A stretch of DNA of 32,943 bases. It comes from Lachnospiraceae bacterium. Lineage in GTDB: Bacteria > Bacillota > Clostridia > Lachnospirales > Lachnospiraceae. The stretch lies in assembly GCA_022799355.1 (NCBI GenBank), contig JAAWOG010000043.1, forward strand, positions 1 through 32,943, in the 5' to 3' direction. The position numbers and the translations under genes were made by a program. Shown piece by piece: positions 7,537-17,002 of the stretch. The stretch's first letter is position 1. Every line of letters starts with the position of its first letter. The notes beneath the pieces are model-generated. The model saw nothing but the letters and a program-made list of their open reading frames with translations, made no database searches and was not told the DNA's origin.

Positions 7537-8466
7537 TCACTCCACATCAAACAGGGCATTGACGAATGCCTCCGCATCGAACTTCTGCAGATCCTCCAGC
7601 TTCTCGCCCACGCCGATATATTTTACCGGCACCTGCAGCTCCGACTGGATTGCCACCGCAATACCGCCCTTCGCCGTGCCGTCCATCTTCGTCAGGATAA
7701 TACCGGTCAGGTCCGTCACCGAGCCGAACTCCTTTGCCTGCTGCAGAGCGTTCTGACCTGTGGTGGCATCCAGCACGATCAGATTCTCCCGATGCGCCTC
7801 CGGAAACTCTCTCTCGATAATGCGGTTCATCTTCTTTAATTCTTCCATTAGGTTCTTTTTATTATGAAGCCTGCCCGCCGTATCGCAGATCAAAACATCC
7901 GCACCCCTTGCCCTGGCCGCAGACACCGCGTCAAACAAAACGGACGCCGGATCGGCTCCTTCTCTGCCGCCCACAAGTTCCACCCCCGCGCGGTTTGCCC
8001 ACTCCGTGAGCTGTTCCCCCGCCGCCGCACGGAACGTATCGCAGGCGCCGATGATCACTTTTTTCCCCTGCGCTTTCAGCGTGCCCGCAAGCTTCCCCAC
8101 CGAGGTAGTCTTTCCCACTCCGTTGACACCGATAATAAAGAGCACGGAAGGTTTATTCTCAAAATCATAAGCCGTATCCGGCGCATCCATCTGCTCTCTG
8201 ATATTCCGTATCAGAAATTCCTTACAGTCCGCCGGCTCCTTGATATGGTACTCCTTCACCTGCATCCTGAGCTTTTCCAGGATCGCATCGGTCGCCCTGA
8301 TTCCCACATCTCCCATAATCAGGATCTCTTCCAGTTCCTCGTAAAAATCCTCATCGATATTGGGAAAGCCGTTAAAAACGTTATCGATCCCGTATACGAT
8401 ATTATTCCTGGTCTTGGCAAGCCCTTCCTTTAACCGGCTGAAAAACCCCTTTTTCTCTTCTCCCAT
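7537..8466 (-). CDS. ftsY: signal recognition particle receptor FtsY
   Basis: FtsY is the membrane-associated SRP receptor GTPase that pairs with Ffh to deliver nascent membrane proteins to the translocon. The 309-residue product has an N domain helical bundle (about 1-95), then the G domain with P-loop GVNGVGKT (113-120), DTFRAAA, DTAGR and TKMDGTAKGG. It lacks a long acidic A domain, as in other Firmicutes. The start at 8466 follows AAAGGAGGGG; an ORF extension to 8502 lacks such a site. In related genomes ftsY usually follows smc directly; here five genes lie between. Confidence 0.96.
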   Translation of the reverse strand: MGEEKKGFFSRLKEGLAKTRNNIVYGIDNVFNGFPNIDEDFYEELEEILIMGDVGIRATDAILEKLRMQVKEYHIKEPADCKEFLIRNIREQMDAPDTAYDFENKPSVLFIIGVNGVGKTTSVGKLAGTLKAQGKKVIIGACDTFRAAAGEQLTEWANRAGVELVGGREGADPASVLFDAVSAARARGADVLICDTAGRLHNKKNLMEELKKMNRIIEREFPEAHRENLIVLDATTGQNALQQAKEFGSVTDLTGIILTKMDGTAKGGIAVAIQSELQVPVKYIGVGEKLEDLQKFDAEAFVNALFDVE

Positions 8467-8558
8467 AGCGCCCCTCCTTTTTATGGACTGATATAACAGC
8501 ATACTTCCCCGCAGGCAATGTCACCCGCAAATCAATATAAGCCGCACTGCTGCCAAAC

Positions 8559-9104
8559 TCATATATTTCCCATATTTTCTTCCAACTCCGGCAGTTCCAT
8601 CTCAACTTTATATACTTCATCAATCAAAATATATTCCGCTCCATACAGTTCGCACTTCTCCAGCATCTGTCTGTTGTCCTCGTGTACCGTTTCCTTCGTA
8701 ACCGCCTCATCACGGCACCGTTTCTCGATAACACTTTCAAACTTCAGTATATCATCAAAATGTTCTTCGATATACCGCTCACTCATCACAAGGCAATAAC
8801 ATCTGATCTTCTCCAAATATTCCTTATCAAAGTCTTTTGCCCAGTCGAAAGGAATATAGCACCCCTCCACAACAAGATTCTGTTCATTTTCAACGGCTGT
8901 CTTAACCATTTCACGCACGATGGGCCATAGATAAGCTGTCAATGCCTCATCCTCACTCAAAGGCGTAAGCGTTGTATTACCGCTGCGGATAAGTCCCATC
9001 TTCAGATGATCTATGGAGAGATACGGAACTTTATATTGTTCAAGAAGCTTCTGAGAGAGCGCCGTCTTTCCCGTATGAGAAGCACCTGTAATGAAAATAA
9101 CCAT
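8559..9104 (-). CDS. small P-loop kinase-like ATPase
   Basis: This 181-residue protein starts with a beta strand and a Walker A motif (GASHTGKT, residues 7-14), as in small nucleotide, sugar or 2-phosphoglycerate kinase-like proteins. The phrase LVVEGCYIPFDWAKDF fits the second strand region of such kinases. The rest is helical and charged. Its substrate cannot be read from the sequence. GGAGGGTGAA precedes the ATG, and the TraX-like gene ends one base before the start codon, so the two are co-translated. Zeta-toxin-like activity is a weaker alternative, as no antitoxin is nearby. Confidence 0.75.
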   Translation of the reverse strand: MVIFITGASHTGKTALSQKLLEQYKVPYLSIDHLKMGLIRSGNTTLTPLSEDEALTAYLWPIVREMVKTAVENEQNLVVEGCYIPFDWAKDFDKEYLEKIRCYCLVMSERYIEEHFDDILKFESVIEKRCRDEAVTKETVHEDNRQMLEKCELYGAEYILIDEVYKVEMELPELEENMGNI

Positions 9105-9105
9105 T

Positions 9106-9873
9106 TCACCCTCCGATCATCACCCCGATATCACCATGCAGCATAAGCCGTATCACACCGCAAAGAACAAGATGCAGCGGATAATACACATAAAACAGGT
9201 ACTTCATCCCCTTCCTCTTTCCCCGCTCCCCATTATAACACCCAAGCAAAGGAATGGTAAGTGCCGTAAACAACTGAATCACACCATAAACCGGATGAAT
9301 AAACAAAGCATAGATCACCGCATACATCGCCACATAAATCATCATACCCCGCATCTGTCTCTTAAAATCACCCCGATGCGTCCCGATCTCCACAATCGCC
9401 ATCACCGCAATGCAGCTCCAGTCGGAACAGAAGGTAAGCACACAGATTCCCAAAATCAAAACCGTTTTCTGCCACTGCTTAACGCTCTCTAAATCCGTTA
9501 CCATCAGTGCAACAACGCCCCAGAACAGAGGCCAGATCACACTCGTCTGGTTAAAAACAGACGTCCGAAACGGGATAAACGGAATACCGAAGGCGAAATT
9601 ATAGGCAAAATGGCTAATCAGCGCAAACACCAAAAGCCGCAGGGCATACTTTTTCCTGTTATGGGTATAGTGATACCCTTCCGCAATAAAAAACCAGAAA
9701 ACCGGCGCCGCCAGTCTCCCGAACACATGCAGCAGCAATATCCACCAGACCATCGGATACCCCGGATATACCACGGAAACCACATGATCCACCGTCATAG
9801 CCGCCAGCGCAATGCTTTTTAACTGATTTCCATTCAACTCATAATCCCCTCTGATTTTATCTGATCCGGGCAT
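9106..9873 (-). CDS. TraX-like multi-pass membrane protein
   Basis: This 255-residue protein is largely hydrophobic with about seven to nine membrane helices. The start LNGNQLKSIALAAMTVDHV, the GRLAAPVFWFFIAEGYHYT stretch and the final YYPLHLVLCGVIRLML are typical of the TraX family, named after the F-plasmid pilin acetylase but of unknown role in Firmicutes. The start at 9873 is chosen for GGAGG six bases upstream; it lies inside the end of the preceding lipoprotein gene (17-base overlap). No conjugation genes are near, so a role in pilin modification is unlikely here. Confidence 0.85.
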   Translation of the reverse strand: MPGSDKIRGDYELNGNQLKSIALAAMTVDHVVSVVYPGYPMVWWILLLHVFGRLAAPVFWFFIAEGYHYTHNRKKYALRLLVFALISHFAYNFAFGIPFIPFRTSVFNQTSVIWPLFWGVVALMVTDLESVKQWQKTVLILGICVLTFCSDWSCIAVMAIVEIGTHRGDFKRQMRGMMIYVAMYAVIYALFIHPVYGVIQLFTALTIPLLGCYNGERGKRKGMKYLFYVYYPLHLVLCGVIRLMLHGDIGVMIGG

Positions 9874-10459
9874 AAGAATCCTCCGATATCTTCCCGGACT
9901 CATCTAAAGATATTTCCAGTATAATATCTCCGCCCAAATCCCCATCGTCCTTCATCTCCACCACAAGATATCGATCTGCCACATAGTAAGCCGTTCCGGC
10001 TCCCTCTTCCTCATAATACACTGGCTCCGCCGCACCTTCCGGGGTAATCGCCGCGGCAAAATCCTCCGCTTTCAGCTCTCCTTCCATCCCATAAAGCAAA
10101 TCTGCCAGCCTTCCCTCCAGCCGGAGGCATACCGCATCATCCGTCAATACCGCTCCCGCCGTCTCCTCATCATATTCTCCTGAAAAAACGGCATAAATCG
10201 CTTCGCCATCTATCTGCGCCGAATAAAATGTTCCATGCAAAAATTCAGCTTCCTGCTCATTTTCCTCCCGAAATTCCCCATAAGTAATATTTCTATACCG
10301 CATTAATTCCGGAGAAATTTCAATGGCTGCTTTTTCTCTTTCTGCCGCCGTCCGCGCTTCCTCTGCCCCGCCGCATCCGGTCAACATCAATACGATCCCC
10401 AGCCAGATACCCCGCCGCATATAACAAAACATCCCTTTTGAAGCGGAAATTCTTCTCAT
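9857..10459 (-). CDS. putative lipoprotein of unknown function
   Basis: This 200-residue product has a basic N-terminus, a hydrophobic stretch and a lipobox LTGC with cysteine 29, so it is probably anchored on the outer face of the cell membrane. The mature part is acidic and beta-rich, with no family I recognise. The start overlaps the stop of the preceding gene (ATGA), implying coupled translation; an inner start at residue 10 or 14 is possible. It overlaps the next gene (TraX-like) by 17 bases. Confidence 0.75.
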   Translation of the reverse strand: MRRISASKGMFCYMRRGIWLGIVLMLTGCGGAEEARTAAEREKAAIEISPELMRYRNITYGEFREENEQEAEFLHGTFYSAQIDGEAIYAVFSGEYDEETAGAVLTDDAVCLRLEGRLADLLYGMEGELKAEDFAAAITPEGAAEPVYYEEEGAGTAYYVADRYLVVEMKDDGDLGGDIILEISLDESGKISEDSYARIR

Positions 10460-10707
10460 CCTTTTAATCCCCTCGCCTGCCTGTCCATATCCTCGACTAC
10501 AATGTCATAAATCTCCCCAAGCGAAGCACAATACTCCAGCACCTTCCATGGCTCATTCGTATGGAAATGAATCTTAATCAACTCCTCATCTCCCACAGCC
10601 AGAAGACAATCTCCCTCAAAATGTTCACGAAAATATTCCGTAACAGCGTCCTCATCCAGCCCGTTTCCTTCGATCAACAACTGCGTATCATATTTAAATT
10701 CCAGCAT
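10456..10707 (-). CDS. stand-alone FakA-C-like domain protein
   Basis: This 83-residue protein resembles only the C-terminal domain of FakA/YloV (the fatty-acid kinase subunit formerly labelled DAK2-domain protein). The matching features are KYDTQLLIEGNGLDEDAV, VGDEELIKIHFHTNEPWKVL and a final YDIVVEDMDRQ. It lacks the ATP-binding DAK2/kinase part entirely. It has a good ribosome binding site (AGGAG, 5 bases), so it is not an obvious fragment. Small proteins of this kind, sometimes called kinase to dihydroxyacetone kinase, are known to me from Lachnospiraceae, but their role is not established. It is coupled to the lipoprotein gene downstream. Confidence 0.75.
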   Translation of the reverse strand: MLEFKYDTQLLIEGNGLDEDAVTEYFREHFEGDCLLAVGDEELIKIHFHTNEPWKVLEYCASLGEIYDIVVEDMDRQARGLKG

Positions 10708-10755
10708 ACCTACTCCTCATCACTTTTCACAAAAAGCTCTAATTTCCGATATCAC

Positions 10756-11145
10756 TTATACATCCAATCTCTCAATTTTAAAGATTACCGGTCTTGTTCC
10801 ATCAGAACAACAGGCTATCATCTCATTCTCTTTCTTCATCCAGCCCTTCATGATAGAACCTCCCTGCAGCCCCGCATAAATATACCGCGCCACAGCATCC
10901 CACGCTTCCGAACAATGCGGCATCTTCGGACCGCCTGCAACCGTATCCGGATCTGCATTCGTTTTCACCAGCGTATTCAGACCGCCATGCCAAAAATGAT
11001 CCTTTTCCTCATCTCTCTCAAAAATAAACTCATCCCCTACATTATAACATGGACAAGCCCCTGCATTCGGATCAGCACAATACCTCTCCTGCAATTCCGG
11101 ATATAACTTTTTATCAATCACCGTCACTTTAACCTTATACTTCAT
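10756..11145 (-). CDS. TIGR04076 family protein
   Basis: This 129-residue cytoplasmic protein shows the pattern of TIGR04076: an N-terminal VKVTVIDKKL strand, a cysteine pair (ACPCYNVGDEFIF), a Trp in the middle (EAWDAVARYIYAGLQGG) and the ending CCSDGTRPVIFKIERLDV. The conserved cysteines suggest metal or cluster binding, but the function is unknown. GGAGGTG lies upstream of the ATG. It is first of the five-gene group placed between smc and ftsY. Confidence 0.82.
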   Translation of the reverse strand: MKYKVKVTVIDKKLYPELQERYCADPNAGACPCYNVGDEFIFERDEEKDHFWHGGLNTLVKTNADPDTVAGGPKMPHCSEAWDAVARYIYAGLQGGSIMKGWMKKENEMIACCSDGTRPVIFKIERLDV

Positions 11146-11178
11146 ACAACACCTCCATATATAAATCTCTCTTCATAT

Positions 11179-11236
11179 TTACGGCGTCTGCCACGCATCC
11201 TGCAAATCCACTCGCAGGATGCGTCCCTCGCCGTAA
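11179..11236. terminator. large hairpin directly after the smc stop codon
   Basis: Two nested perfect stems form one structure: outer TTACGGCG (11179-11186) with CGCCGTAA (11229-11236), inner ACGCATCCTGC (11193-11203) with GCAGGATGCGT (11214-11224). The outer arm touches the smc stop codon. No T run follows, so it may be a weak terminator, an RNA-stability element or a repeat unit rather than a classical terminator. Confidence 0.5.
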
Positions 11237-14200
11237 TCAGTCATCCAACTCCTTATCAATCAAATCCACGCTCACCAGCGCCGAAACCCCTTTCTCCTGC
11301 ATGGTGATTCCATAGAGCCGGTCCGCTTTTTCCATCGTCCCGCGGCGGTGCGTGATCACAATAAACTGCGTATTCTTTGTCAGCTTATGTAAATACTTTG
11401 CAAACCGCGTTACATTGCTTTCATCCAGCGCTGCCTCGATCTCATCCAGCAGGCAAAAGGGCGAAGGTTTCAGATTCTGGATGGCAAACAAAAGGGCGAT
11501 CGCCGTCAGCGCCTTCTCCCCGCCGGAGAGCTGCATCATATTCTGCAGCTTTTTCCCGGGCGGCTGGGCAATGATACGGATGCCCGCCTCCAGAATATCC
11601 TCATCTTCCATCAGCTCCAGCGTTCCCTTACCGCCGCCAAAAAGCTCCTTAAACACCTTGTCAAACTCGCTGGCGATCTCCTTAAACTTCTCCCGGAACT
11701 GTTTCCGCATGGCAGCATCCAGCTCCGTGATAATGTTTTCCAGCGTCTTCTCCGCCTCGATCAGATCATCGTGCTGTCCTTTCAGGAAAGTATACCTCTC
11801 CATCACATTTTTATAGTCTTCTATCGCGTTCACATTGACATCGCCCAGCTTCCTGATCTGATCCTTAAGCCCCGCGATGTCCCGCTTCATAGCCCCAAGG
11901 TCCGTCAGCTCCTCCTTCCTTAAGGATGCCGCATCGCTGAGGGTAATCTCATATTCGTTCCACATATAGTTGATCTGGGACTCGATGGATTCTTCCAGCT
12001 TCTCCTTCTGGGCATTCAAACGGTATACTTCCTTATCCAGCCCTGTCATCTGAGCGGAAAGTTCCTCCCGTCTGTCGAAGAAGGACTTCTGTTTCTCCGA
12101 GAGTTCCTCCCTCTTTGCCGTATCTTCCTGCAGCTTTTTCTCCGCCTCACTCTGGGCTTTGTGGGAAGCCTCTATGGTCAGAAGGATCTCTTCTATATTA
12201 TGGCGCTTCCTCTCCGCTTCCTCGGCGCCCGCCGCCATGCTCTCCTCGATCTCCTGTTTTTCCTTCCGGTGGCGCTCGATCTCCGCATCGATCCTGTCCA
12301 CATTCTGCTGGCCGAATTCCTGTTTCTGGTGCATCTTTTCTACTTCCACATCCCACTCGGAAGCCTTCGCCGCATAGTCGCTCTCCAACGTGCGGAACTC
12401 TTCCAGCTTCTTCCGGAACTGCGCAACTTTCGCATTTTCTTCCTGTTCTAACGCCTCCGACACCTGCAGTTGTTTTTTTACCTCTTCCTTACCCGCCTCG
12501 ATCTCTTTGAACTTTGTCTCAATCTCCGCCTCTTCCGCTTTCAGATCCCCGAAACCGTGAGCCGTCTCCTCTTTCTTCTCCTTTGCCGCCTCCAGATTCA
12601 GGCGGATCGTATTCTGCTCCAGAAAGGCATTCTGCAGCGTCACCCGGAGGGTTTCGGACTGCACTCTGAGGCGATTCCGCTCTTCCCTGATGTCCTGGAT
12701 TTCCTGCTCCAGCTCATCCGCCTTCTTTGACAGTTCCTTTACTTTCTTTCCCAGTTCCTCCAGCTCCCGCCTTCTGCCCAGGAGATTGCTGTTATTCTTA
12801 AACGCACCGCCGGAGATCGCGCCGCCGGGTACCAGCAGTTCCCCCTCCAGCGTGACCATCCTGATTCCGTAGGAATACTTTCTCGCGATTGCCAGCGCAT
12901 GGTTTACATTGTCCACCACCACAATACGCCCCAGCATTGCCTTTGCCACGTCCTGATATTTCGCATCGATGCGCACCAGCTCATCCGCCATGCCCACGAC
13001 GCCCTGTTCTTTCAGCACTTCCGGCGTTTTAAACTGCTGAGGGTTTCTGATACTGGTCAGCGGCAGGAAGGTTGCCCTGCCGTATCTGTGCTGTTTCAAA
13101 AAACCGATCATCCGCTTTGCGGTCTCTTCTTCCTCCGTCACAATATTCTGGATATTGCCGCCAAGTGCCGTCTCTATGGCGGTCTCATACTTTTTCTCCA
13201 CCTGAATGATATCCGCAACGACGCCGACAATGCCCTTCTCGGTCTTTTTCTGCTCCATCACCATCTTTACGGAACCGCCGTAGCCCTCATAGCGCTCGGT
13301 CAGGTTGCTGAGCGCGTCAAGCCTTGATTTTTCCTGATGATATTTTTCCTTTGTCTCCTGTAAAACCCTGTTGTCCTCGGTGAGGATTCCCTTAATTTCT
13401 AAAAGCCGCTTCTCCGCGGCCGCCTGCTTTCCGTTTAACTCCGACACCTTCCGGTTTGTCGCCTCAAATTCCTCTTCCAGCTGCAGCACAAGCTGCCTGG
13501 CCTCCGCCTCATCGGATTTTACCCGCACCAACCGGCTGGTCAGCTCCGCCCTGCGGATCTGTGTCTGTTCCAGCATCGTGTCAAAACGCTCAATCTGGGA
13601 TCTTGTAAGTGCCCTGTCATTTAACGCCTGCATGATCACATTTTTAGCTTCCTCTATCCCGGCGTTTAAGTTTTCCATCTGCGCCTGCACTTCCTCCAGC
13701 CGCTCTCTCGCCTCATCCCGGGCTTTTTCCAGCTTTGCCACCTCTTCATCGATGGATGCTTTCTCGGTCATGATCCCCGACTTGTCCGAGGATTTCCCAG
13801 CGATATCCGCCTCCACCGCCGAAAGCCTGTGCAGAAGATGTTCCCTGTTTCCCTCCACGGAATGGATCTGCTCTTTGAGGATACCGATCTCTCCTTCTAA
13901 CTTTCCCCGGATCACGGAAGTGTCCGTCAGCTCGGCACGCGCCTTTTCAATCTCCTCCGCCAGCCGCTCCACTTCCCGCTGGATCTCCTCATATTCTGTC
14001 TTGATATGCTCATATTTATCCGCAGTCTGTTTCAGATCGCCGCTGGCTGTCTTATAGTTTTCCTCCACCTTCACAAGCTGCTCGTTGATCTGTTTGTTAT
14101 CCAGGAGGAACATGTTCACGTCCAGCGTTTTCAGTTCTTCCTTCTTCTTTAAATAGATCCTTGCCTTCTCCGCCTGCTTCTCAAGCGGTCCCGCCTGTTT

Positions 14201-14797
14201 TTCCAGTTCCGCCAGAATATCGGTGACGCGCAGAAGGTTCTGCTGCTCGTTCTCCAGCTTTTTCACGGAGGCCGCCTTGCGCCGTTTAAACTTTACGATG
14301 CCTGCCGCCTCGTCGAACAGCTCCCTGCGCTCCTCCGGTCTGCCGCTTAGGATTTTGTCGATCTGTCCCTGCCCGATGATCGAATACCCTTCCTTACCGA
14401 TACCGGTATCATAAAAAAGCTCATACACGTCTTTTAGACGGCAGGGGCTGTTGTTGATCATATATTCGCTTTCACCGGACCGGTAGAGCCTCCTTGCCAC
14501 GGTTACTTCCTCAAAATCCACGGGAAGCTGCCCGTCCTTATTATCCAGGGTGATTGCCACATAGGCATAACCGAGGGGCTTTCTCATCTCCGTACCGGAA
14601 AAAATAACATCCTGCATGGAGGCGCCCCGGAGCTGTTTTACTTTCTGCTCCCCCAACACCCAGCGCACCGCATCCGCCACATTGCTCTTGCCGGAACCGT
14701 TTGGCCCCACGATACCCGTGATACCGTTGTGAAATTTAAACGAAATTTTGTTCGCAAAGGACTTAAATCCCTGAACCTCTATACTTTTTAAATACAT
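11237..14797 (-). CDS. smc: chromosome segregation ATPase SMC
   Basis: SMC is the ATPase that compacts and segregates the chromosome with ScpA and ScpB. The 1186-residue length is normal. The N-terminal head has the P-loop GPNGSGKS (31-38). Two long coiled coils flank a hinge at about residues 510-670, where [12 protein letters not shown] and [15 protein letters not shown] are typical. The C-terminal head has the signature [18 protein letters not shown] and Walker [14 protein letters not shown]. It follows rnc by about 30 bases as in other Firmicutes. The high Glu/Lys content causes several serine-rich antisense frames that are not genes. Confidence 0.98.
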   Translation of the reverse strand: MYLKSIEVQGFKSFANKISFKFHNGITGIVGPNGSGKSNVADAVRWVLGEQKVKQLRGASMQDVIFSGTEMRKPLGYAYVAITLDNKDGQLPVDFEEVTVARRLYRSGESEYMINNSPCRLKDVYELFYDTGIGKEGYSIIGQGQIDKILSGRPEERRELFDEAAGIVKFKRRKAASVKKLENEQQNLLRVTDILAELEKQAGPLEKQAEKARIYLKKKEELKTLDVNMFLLDNKQINEQLVKVEENYKTASGDLKQTADKYEHIKTEYEEIQREVERLAEEIEKARAELTDTSVIRGKLEGEIGILKEQIHSVEGNREHLLHRLSAVEADIAGKSSDKSGIMTEKASIDEEVAKLEKARDEARERLEEVQAQMENLNAGIEEAKNVIMQALNDRALTRSQIERFDTMLEQTQIRRAELTSRLVRVKSDEAEARQLVLQLEEEFEATNRKVSELNGKQAAAEKRLLEIKGILTEDNRVLQETKEKYHQEKSRLDALSNLTERYEGYGGSVKMVMEQKKTEKGIVGVVADIIQVEKKYETAIETALGGNIQNIVTEEEETAKRMIGFLKQHRYGRATFLPLTSIRNPQQFKTPEVLKEQGVVGMADELVRIDAKYQDVAKAMLGRIVVVDNVNHALAIARKYSYGIRMVTLEGELLVPGGAISGGAFKNNSNLLGRRRELEELGKKVKELSKKADELEQEIQDIREERNRLRVQSETLRVTLQNAFLEQNTIRLNLEAAKEKKEETAHGFGDLKAEEAEIETKFKEIEAGKEEVKKQLQVSEALEQEENAKVAQFRKKLEEFRTLESDYAAKASEWDVEVEKMHQKQEFGQQNVDRIDAEIERHRKEKQEIEESMAAGAEEAERKRHNIEEILLTIEASHKAQSEAEKKLQEDTAKREELSEKQKSFFDRREELSAQMTGLDKEVYRLNAQKEKLEESIESQINYMWNEYEITLSDAASLRKEELTDLGAMKRDIAGLKDQIRKLGDVNVNAIEDYKNVMERYTFLKGQHDDLIEAEKTLENIITELDAAMRKQFREKFKEIASEFDKVFKELFGGGKGTLELMEDEDILEAGIRIIAQPPGKKLQNMMQLSGGEKALTAIALLFAIQNLKPSPFCLLDEIEAALDESNVTRFAKYLHKLTKNTQFIVITHRRGTMEKADRLYGITMQEKGVSALVSVDLIDKELDD

Positions 14798-14827
14798 AAA
14801 TATTCCTCATCAAACCGCCTGCGGTTA

Positions 14828-15517
14828 TTACCGCTTTTTAAGGCGCAAAAGCGCCTCATATGCCGCCTTTTGCTGCGCCGCTTTTTTATTGTGCCCGCTG
14901 CCGCTTCCAAGGAGCACATCCCCCTGATACACTTCCACAAAAAAAGACTTATCATGTTCCGGGCCGCTCTCCCCCACAAGCACATAACGGATATCCCCGC
15001 CGTCCTTCTGCATCTCCTCCTGCAAAATCGACTTGGCGTCATAAAACAGCGCCTTATCCTCCAAATCCGACAGCACAAAACGGTGGATAAACTCCCTTGC
15101 CCGCTCAAAACCGCCATCCAAATAAACGGCGCCTATCAGCGCCTCCATCACATCCGAGATAATGGAGTCCCGCGACCGGCCGCCGGTCATCTCCTCCCCT
15201 TTTCCAAGCAGAATATAGCGATCCAGCGAAAGGTCCCTCGCGCAGGCTGCCAGCGACGGTTCACAGACCATCGCCGCCCTTGTCCTCGTGAGCTGTCCCT
15301 CGCTCATTTCACTGCGGCTGTTATACAGATACTCGCTGGATATCATCTCAAGAACGGCATCTCCCAAAAACTCGATCCGCTCGTAATCCTTCACTTTATT
15401 GATCTTCCGCTCATTCGCATAGGAACTGTGCGTCAGAGCCTGCCTGAGCAGATCCTTATCCCGAAACACATACCCGATCCGCTCTTCCAGTTTATCTATG
15501 GAATACTTTTCGTCCAT
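14828..15517 (-). CDS. rnc: ribonuclease III
   Basis: RNase III cuts double-stranded RNA, including rRNA precursors. The 229-residue product has the catalytic signature ERIEFLGDA (46-54), the second acidic motif DVMEALIGAVYLDGG, and a C-terminal dsRNA-binding domain (SILQEEMQKDG to AAQQKAAYEALLRLKK). ATG 15517 is preferred because AAAGAGGGACA precedes it; a start at 15532 is possible. It is placed between acpP and smc, the usual Firmicute order. Confidence 0.97.
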   Translation of the reverse strand: MDEKYSIDKLEERIGYVFRDKDLLRQALTHSSYANERKINKVKDYERIEFLGDAVLEMISSEYLYNSRSEMSEGQLTRTRAAMVCEPSLAACARDLSLDRYILLGKGEEMTGGRSRDSIISDVMEALIGAVYLDGGFERAREFIHRFVLSDLEDKALFYDAKSILQEEMQKDGGDIRYVLVGESGPEHDKSFFVEVYQGDVLLGSGSGHNKKAAQQKAAYEALLRLKKR

Positions 15518-15544
15518 TGTCCCTCTTTCCATCCGTTTACCAAA

Positions 15545-15572
15545 CAGAAAGCCCTCTGCAAGGGCTTTTCTG
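15545..15572. other. hairpin between acpP and rnc
   Basis: CAGAAAGCCCT pairs with AGGGCTTTTCTG across a CTGCA loop, with one bulged A. The T run on the minus strand is short (TTTCTG), so it is a weak terminator at best. It lies in the leader of rnc, where RNase III autoregulatory cleavage is known in other bacteria; that role here is a guess. Confidence 0.5.
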
Positions 15573-15580
15573 ATAATCCG

Positions 15581-15811
15581 TTATCCGCATCTTCCTGTGA
15601 TCAGTTCCATCGCTTCCGCTACCGTTCTGATATGCTCCACGTCTTTCTCCTGTATCCTGATCTCAAACTCTTTTTCTATTTTCATCACAATCTGGTAGAT
15701 ATCAAGGGAATCCGCTCCCAAATCCTCCAAAAAGGTAGTCTCCGGCGTAATCTCCGCCGGATCTACATTCAGCACCTCGGCAATACTTTTACATACTTTT
15801 TCAAATTCCAT
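15581..15811 (-). CDS. acpP: acyl carrier protein
   Basis: The 76-residue acidic protein carries acyl chains during fatty acid synthesis. The phosphopantetheine serine is S35 in LEDLGADSLDIYQIVMKIE, the normal DSL motif. It lies between plsX and rnc. The C-terminal helix (VAEAMELITGRCG) ends with a cysteine, which is unusual but harmless. No other fab genes are in the window. Confidence 0.96.
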   Translation of the reverse strand: MEFEKVCKSIAEVLNVDPAEITPETTFLEDLGADSLDIYQIVMKIEKEFEIRIQEKDVEHIRTVAEAMELITGRCG

Positions 15812-15874
15812 TCTCCAGCCCCCGTATCACTCAAAACAGCGGATACCGCCCCCATGCGCTACCCTGCCGCCGTA

Positions 15875-16900
15875 TTATGAGAGTTCCGTTTCATCTTTTG
15901 CACAGAGTTTCTGCCGAATCTGCTCGTTGATCCTCTGTTCTTTAAATGTCACACACTGCAGCACGGAGTTTTTCACTTCCCCTGCCTTCGCGCTGCCATG
16001 GGTTTTGACCACAAGTCCCTTTAAGCCAAGGAGCGGCGCGCCGCCGTACTGCTCCAAATCAAACTCTTTGAGTACTTCTTTCAGTGCGGGCTTTATCATA
16101 AGCGCCCCTAACTTTGTGCGCAGAGAACCCATCAGGCTCTTTTTCACCTTTTTCAACAAAGAATAGCCCACGCCCTCATACATCTTTAAAACCACGTTGC
16201 CCACAAAGGCTTCGCAGACGATCACATCCGCCTCCCCGGCAGGAATATCCCTCGCCTCCACACTGCCGATAAAATGGATATCGGGACAGTTCTTAAGGAG
16301 CGGGAAGGTTTCCTTGACAAGGGCGTTCCCCTTCTCCTCCTCGGCGCCGATATTGACAATCCCCACCTTCGGGTTTTTGATCCCGCATACATTCTCCATG
16401 TAAATCGAACCCATCTTGGCAAACTGCACCAGCATGGAAGGCCTTGCGTCCACATTGGCTCCGCAGTCAATCAGAAGGGAGGCGCCCTTATCCGTCGGGA
16501 TCATCGGCGCCAGCGGAGGCCTCTCGATCCCTTTCAGCCTTCCCACGATAAGCTGACCGCCCACCAGTGTGGCCCCGGTGCTTCCGGCGGAGACATAAGC
16601 ATCGCAGATCCCCTCCTTGACCATCGTCATCGCCTTTACCAGGGAGGAATCCTTCTTTTTACGGATTGCCATCACCGGCGGTTCCGCCGTCTCAATCACC
16701 TCGGAAGCATGTACCACTTCCACCTGTTCTTTCGCATAGGTATACTTTGCCAGTTCCGCGTTTACCGCCTCTTCCCTGCCCACCAGATATACCTTTACCT
16801 TCTTATTTTCATTCACCGCATCGATTGCCCCTTTTACAATCTCAAGGGGCGCATTATCGCCGCCCATTGCATCCACCGCGACCTTAATATATTCTGACAT
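15875..16900 (-). CDS. plsX: phosphate acyltransferase PlsX
   Basis: PlsX converts acyl-ACP and phosphate into acyl-phosphate for phospholipid synthesis. The 341-residue product begins VAVDAMGGDNAPLEIVKG and contains SAGSTGATLVGG and IDCGANVDARPSML, all family hallmarks. The start follows AGGAGAGG. It heads the plsX-acpP-rnc-smc unit from a TTGCTT-N17-TATGAT promoter. The rpmF gene often found before plsX is absent; a divergent redox cassette lies there instead. Confidence 0.97.
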   Translation of the reverse strand: MSEYIKVAVDAMGGDNAPLEIVKGAIDAVNENKKVKVYLVGREEAVNAELAKYTYAKEQVEVVHASEVIETAEPPVMAIRKKKDSSLVKAMTMVKEGICDAYVSAGSTGATLVGGQLIVGRLKGIERPPLAPMIPTDKGASLLIDCGANVDARPSMLVQFAKMGSIYMENVCGIKNPKVGIVNIGAEEEKGNALVKETFPLLKNCPDIHFIGSVEARDIPAGEADVIVCEAFVGNVVLKMYEGVGYSLLKKVKKSLMGSLRTKLGALMIKPALKEVLKEFDLEQYGGAPLLGLKGLVVKTHGSAKAGEVKNSVLQCVTFKEQRINEQIRQKLCAKDETELS

Positions 16901-16955
16901 ATCCTCTCCTTGGTATATGGCTCACAAAGCCCTGAATTAAACATTACTGTCTTTC

Positions 16956-16984
16956 ATCATACTAAAAATCATAATAAAAAGCAA
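16956..16984 (-). promoter_or_regulatory. promoter of the plsX operon
   Basis: On the minus strand TTGCTT (16979-16984), a 17-base spacer and TATGAT (16956-16961) form a plausible sigma-A promoter about 55 bases before plsX. The FapR-type operator known for plsX in Bacillus was looked for but not seen as a clear inverted repeat. Confidence 0.5.
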
Positions 16985-17002
16985 GAAAAAAGCAAGAAAT
17001 GC

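Noticed and set aside
9106-9873. TraX-like gene as a sign of a conjugative element
   Set aside because: No relaxase, coupling protein or other transfer gene is present, and chromosomal TraX-like proteins are common in Firmicutes.
13371-14057. 228-codon serine-rich frame on the plus strand opposite smc
   Set aside because: Serine richness comes from reading the Glu/Lys coiled-coil codons in reverse.
14870-15880. 336-codon open frame on the plus strand opposite rnc and acpP
   Set aside because: It is antisense to two clear genes, has no ribosome binding site and its composition (His, Arg, Leu rich) is that of a reversed coding frame.
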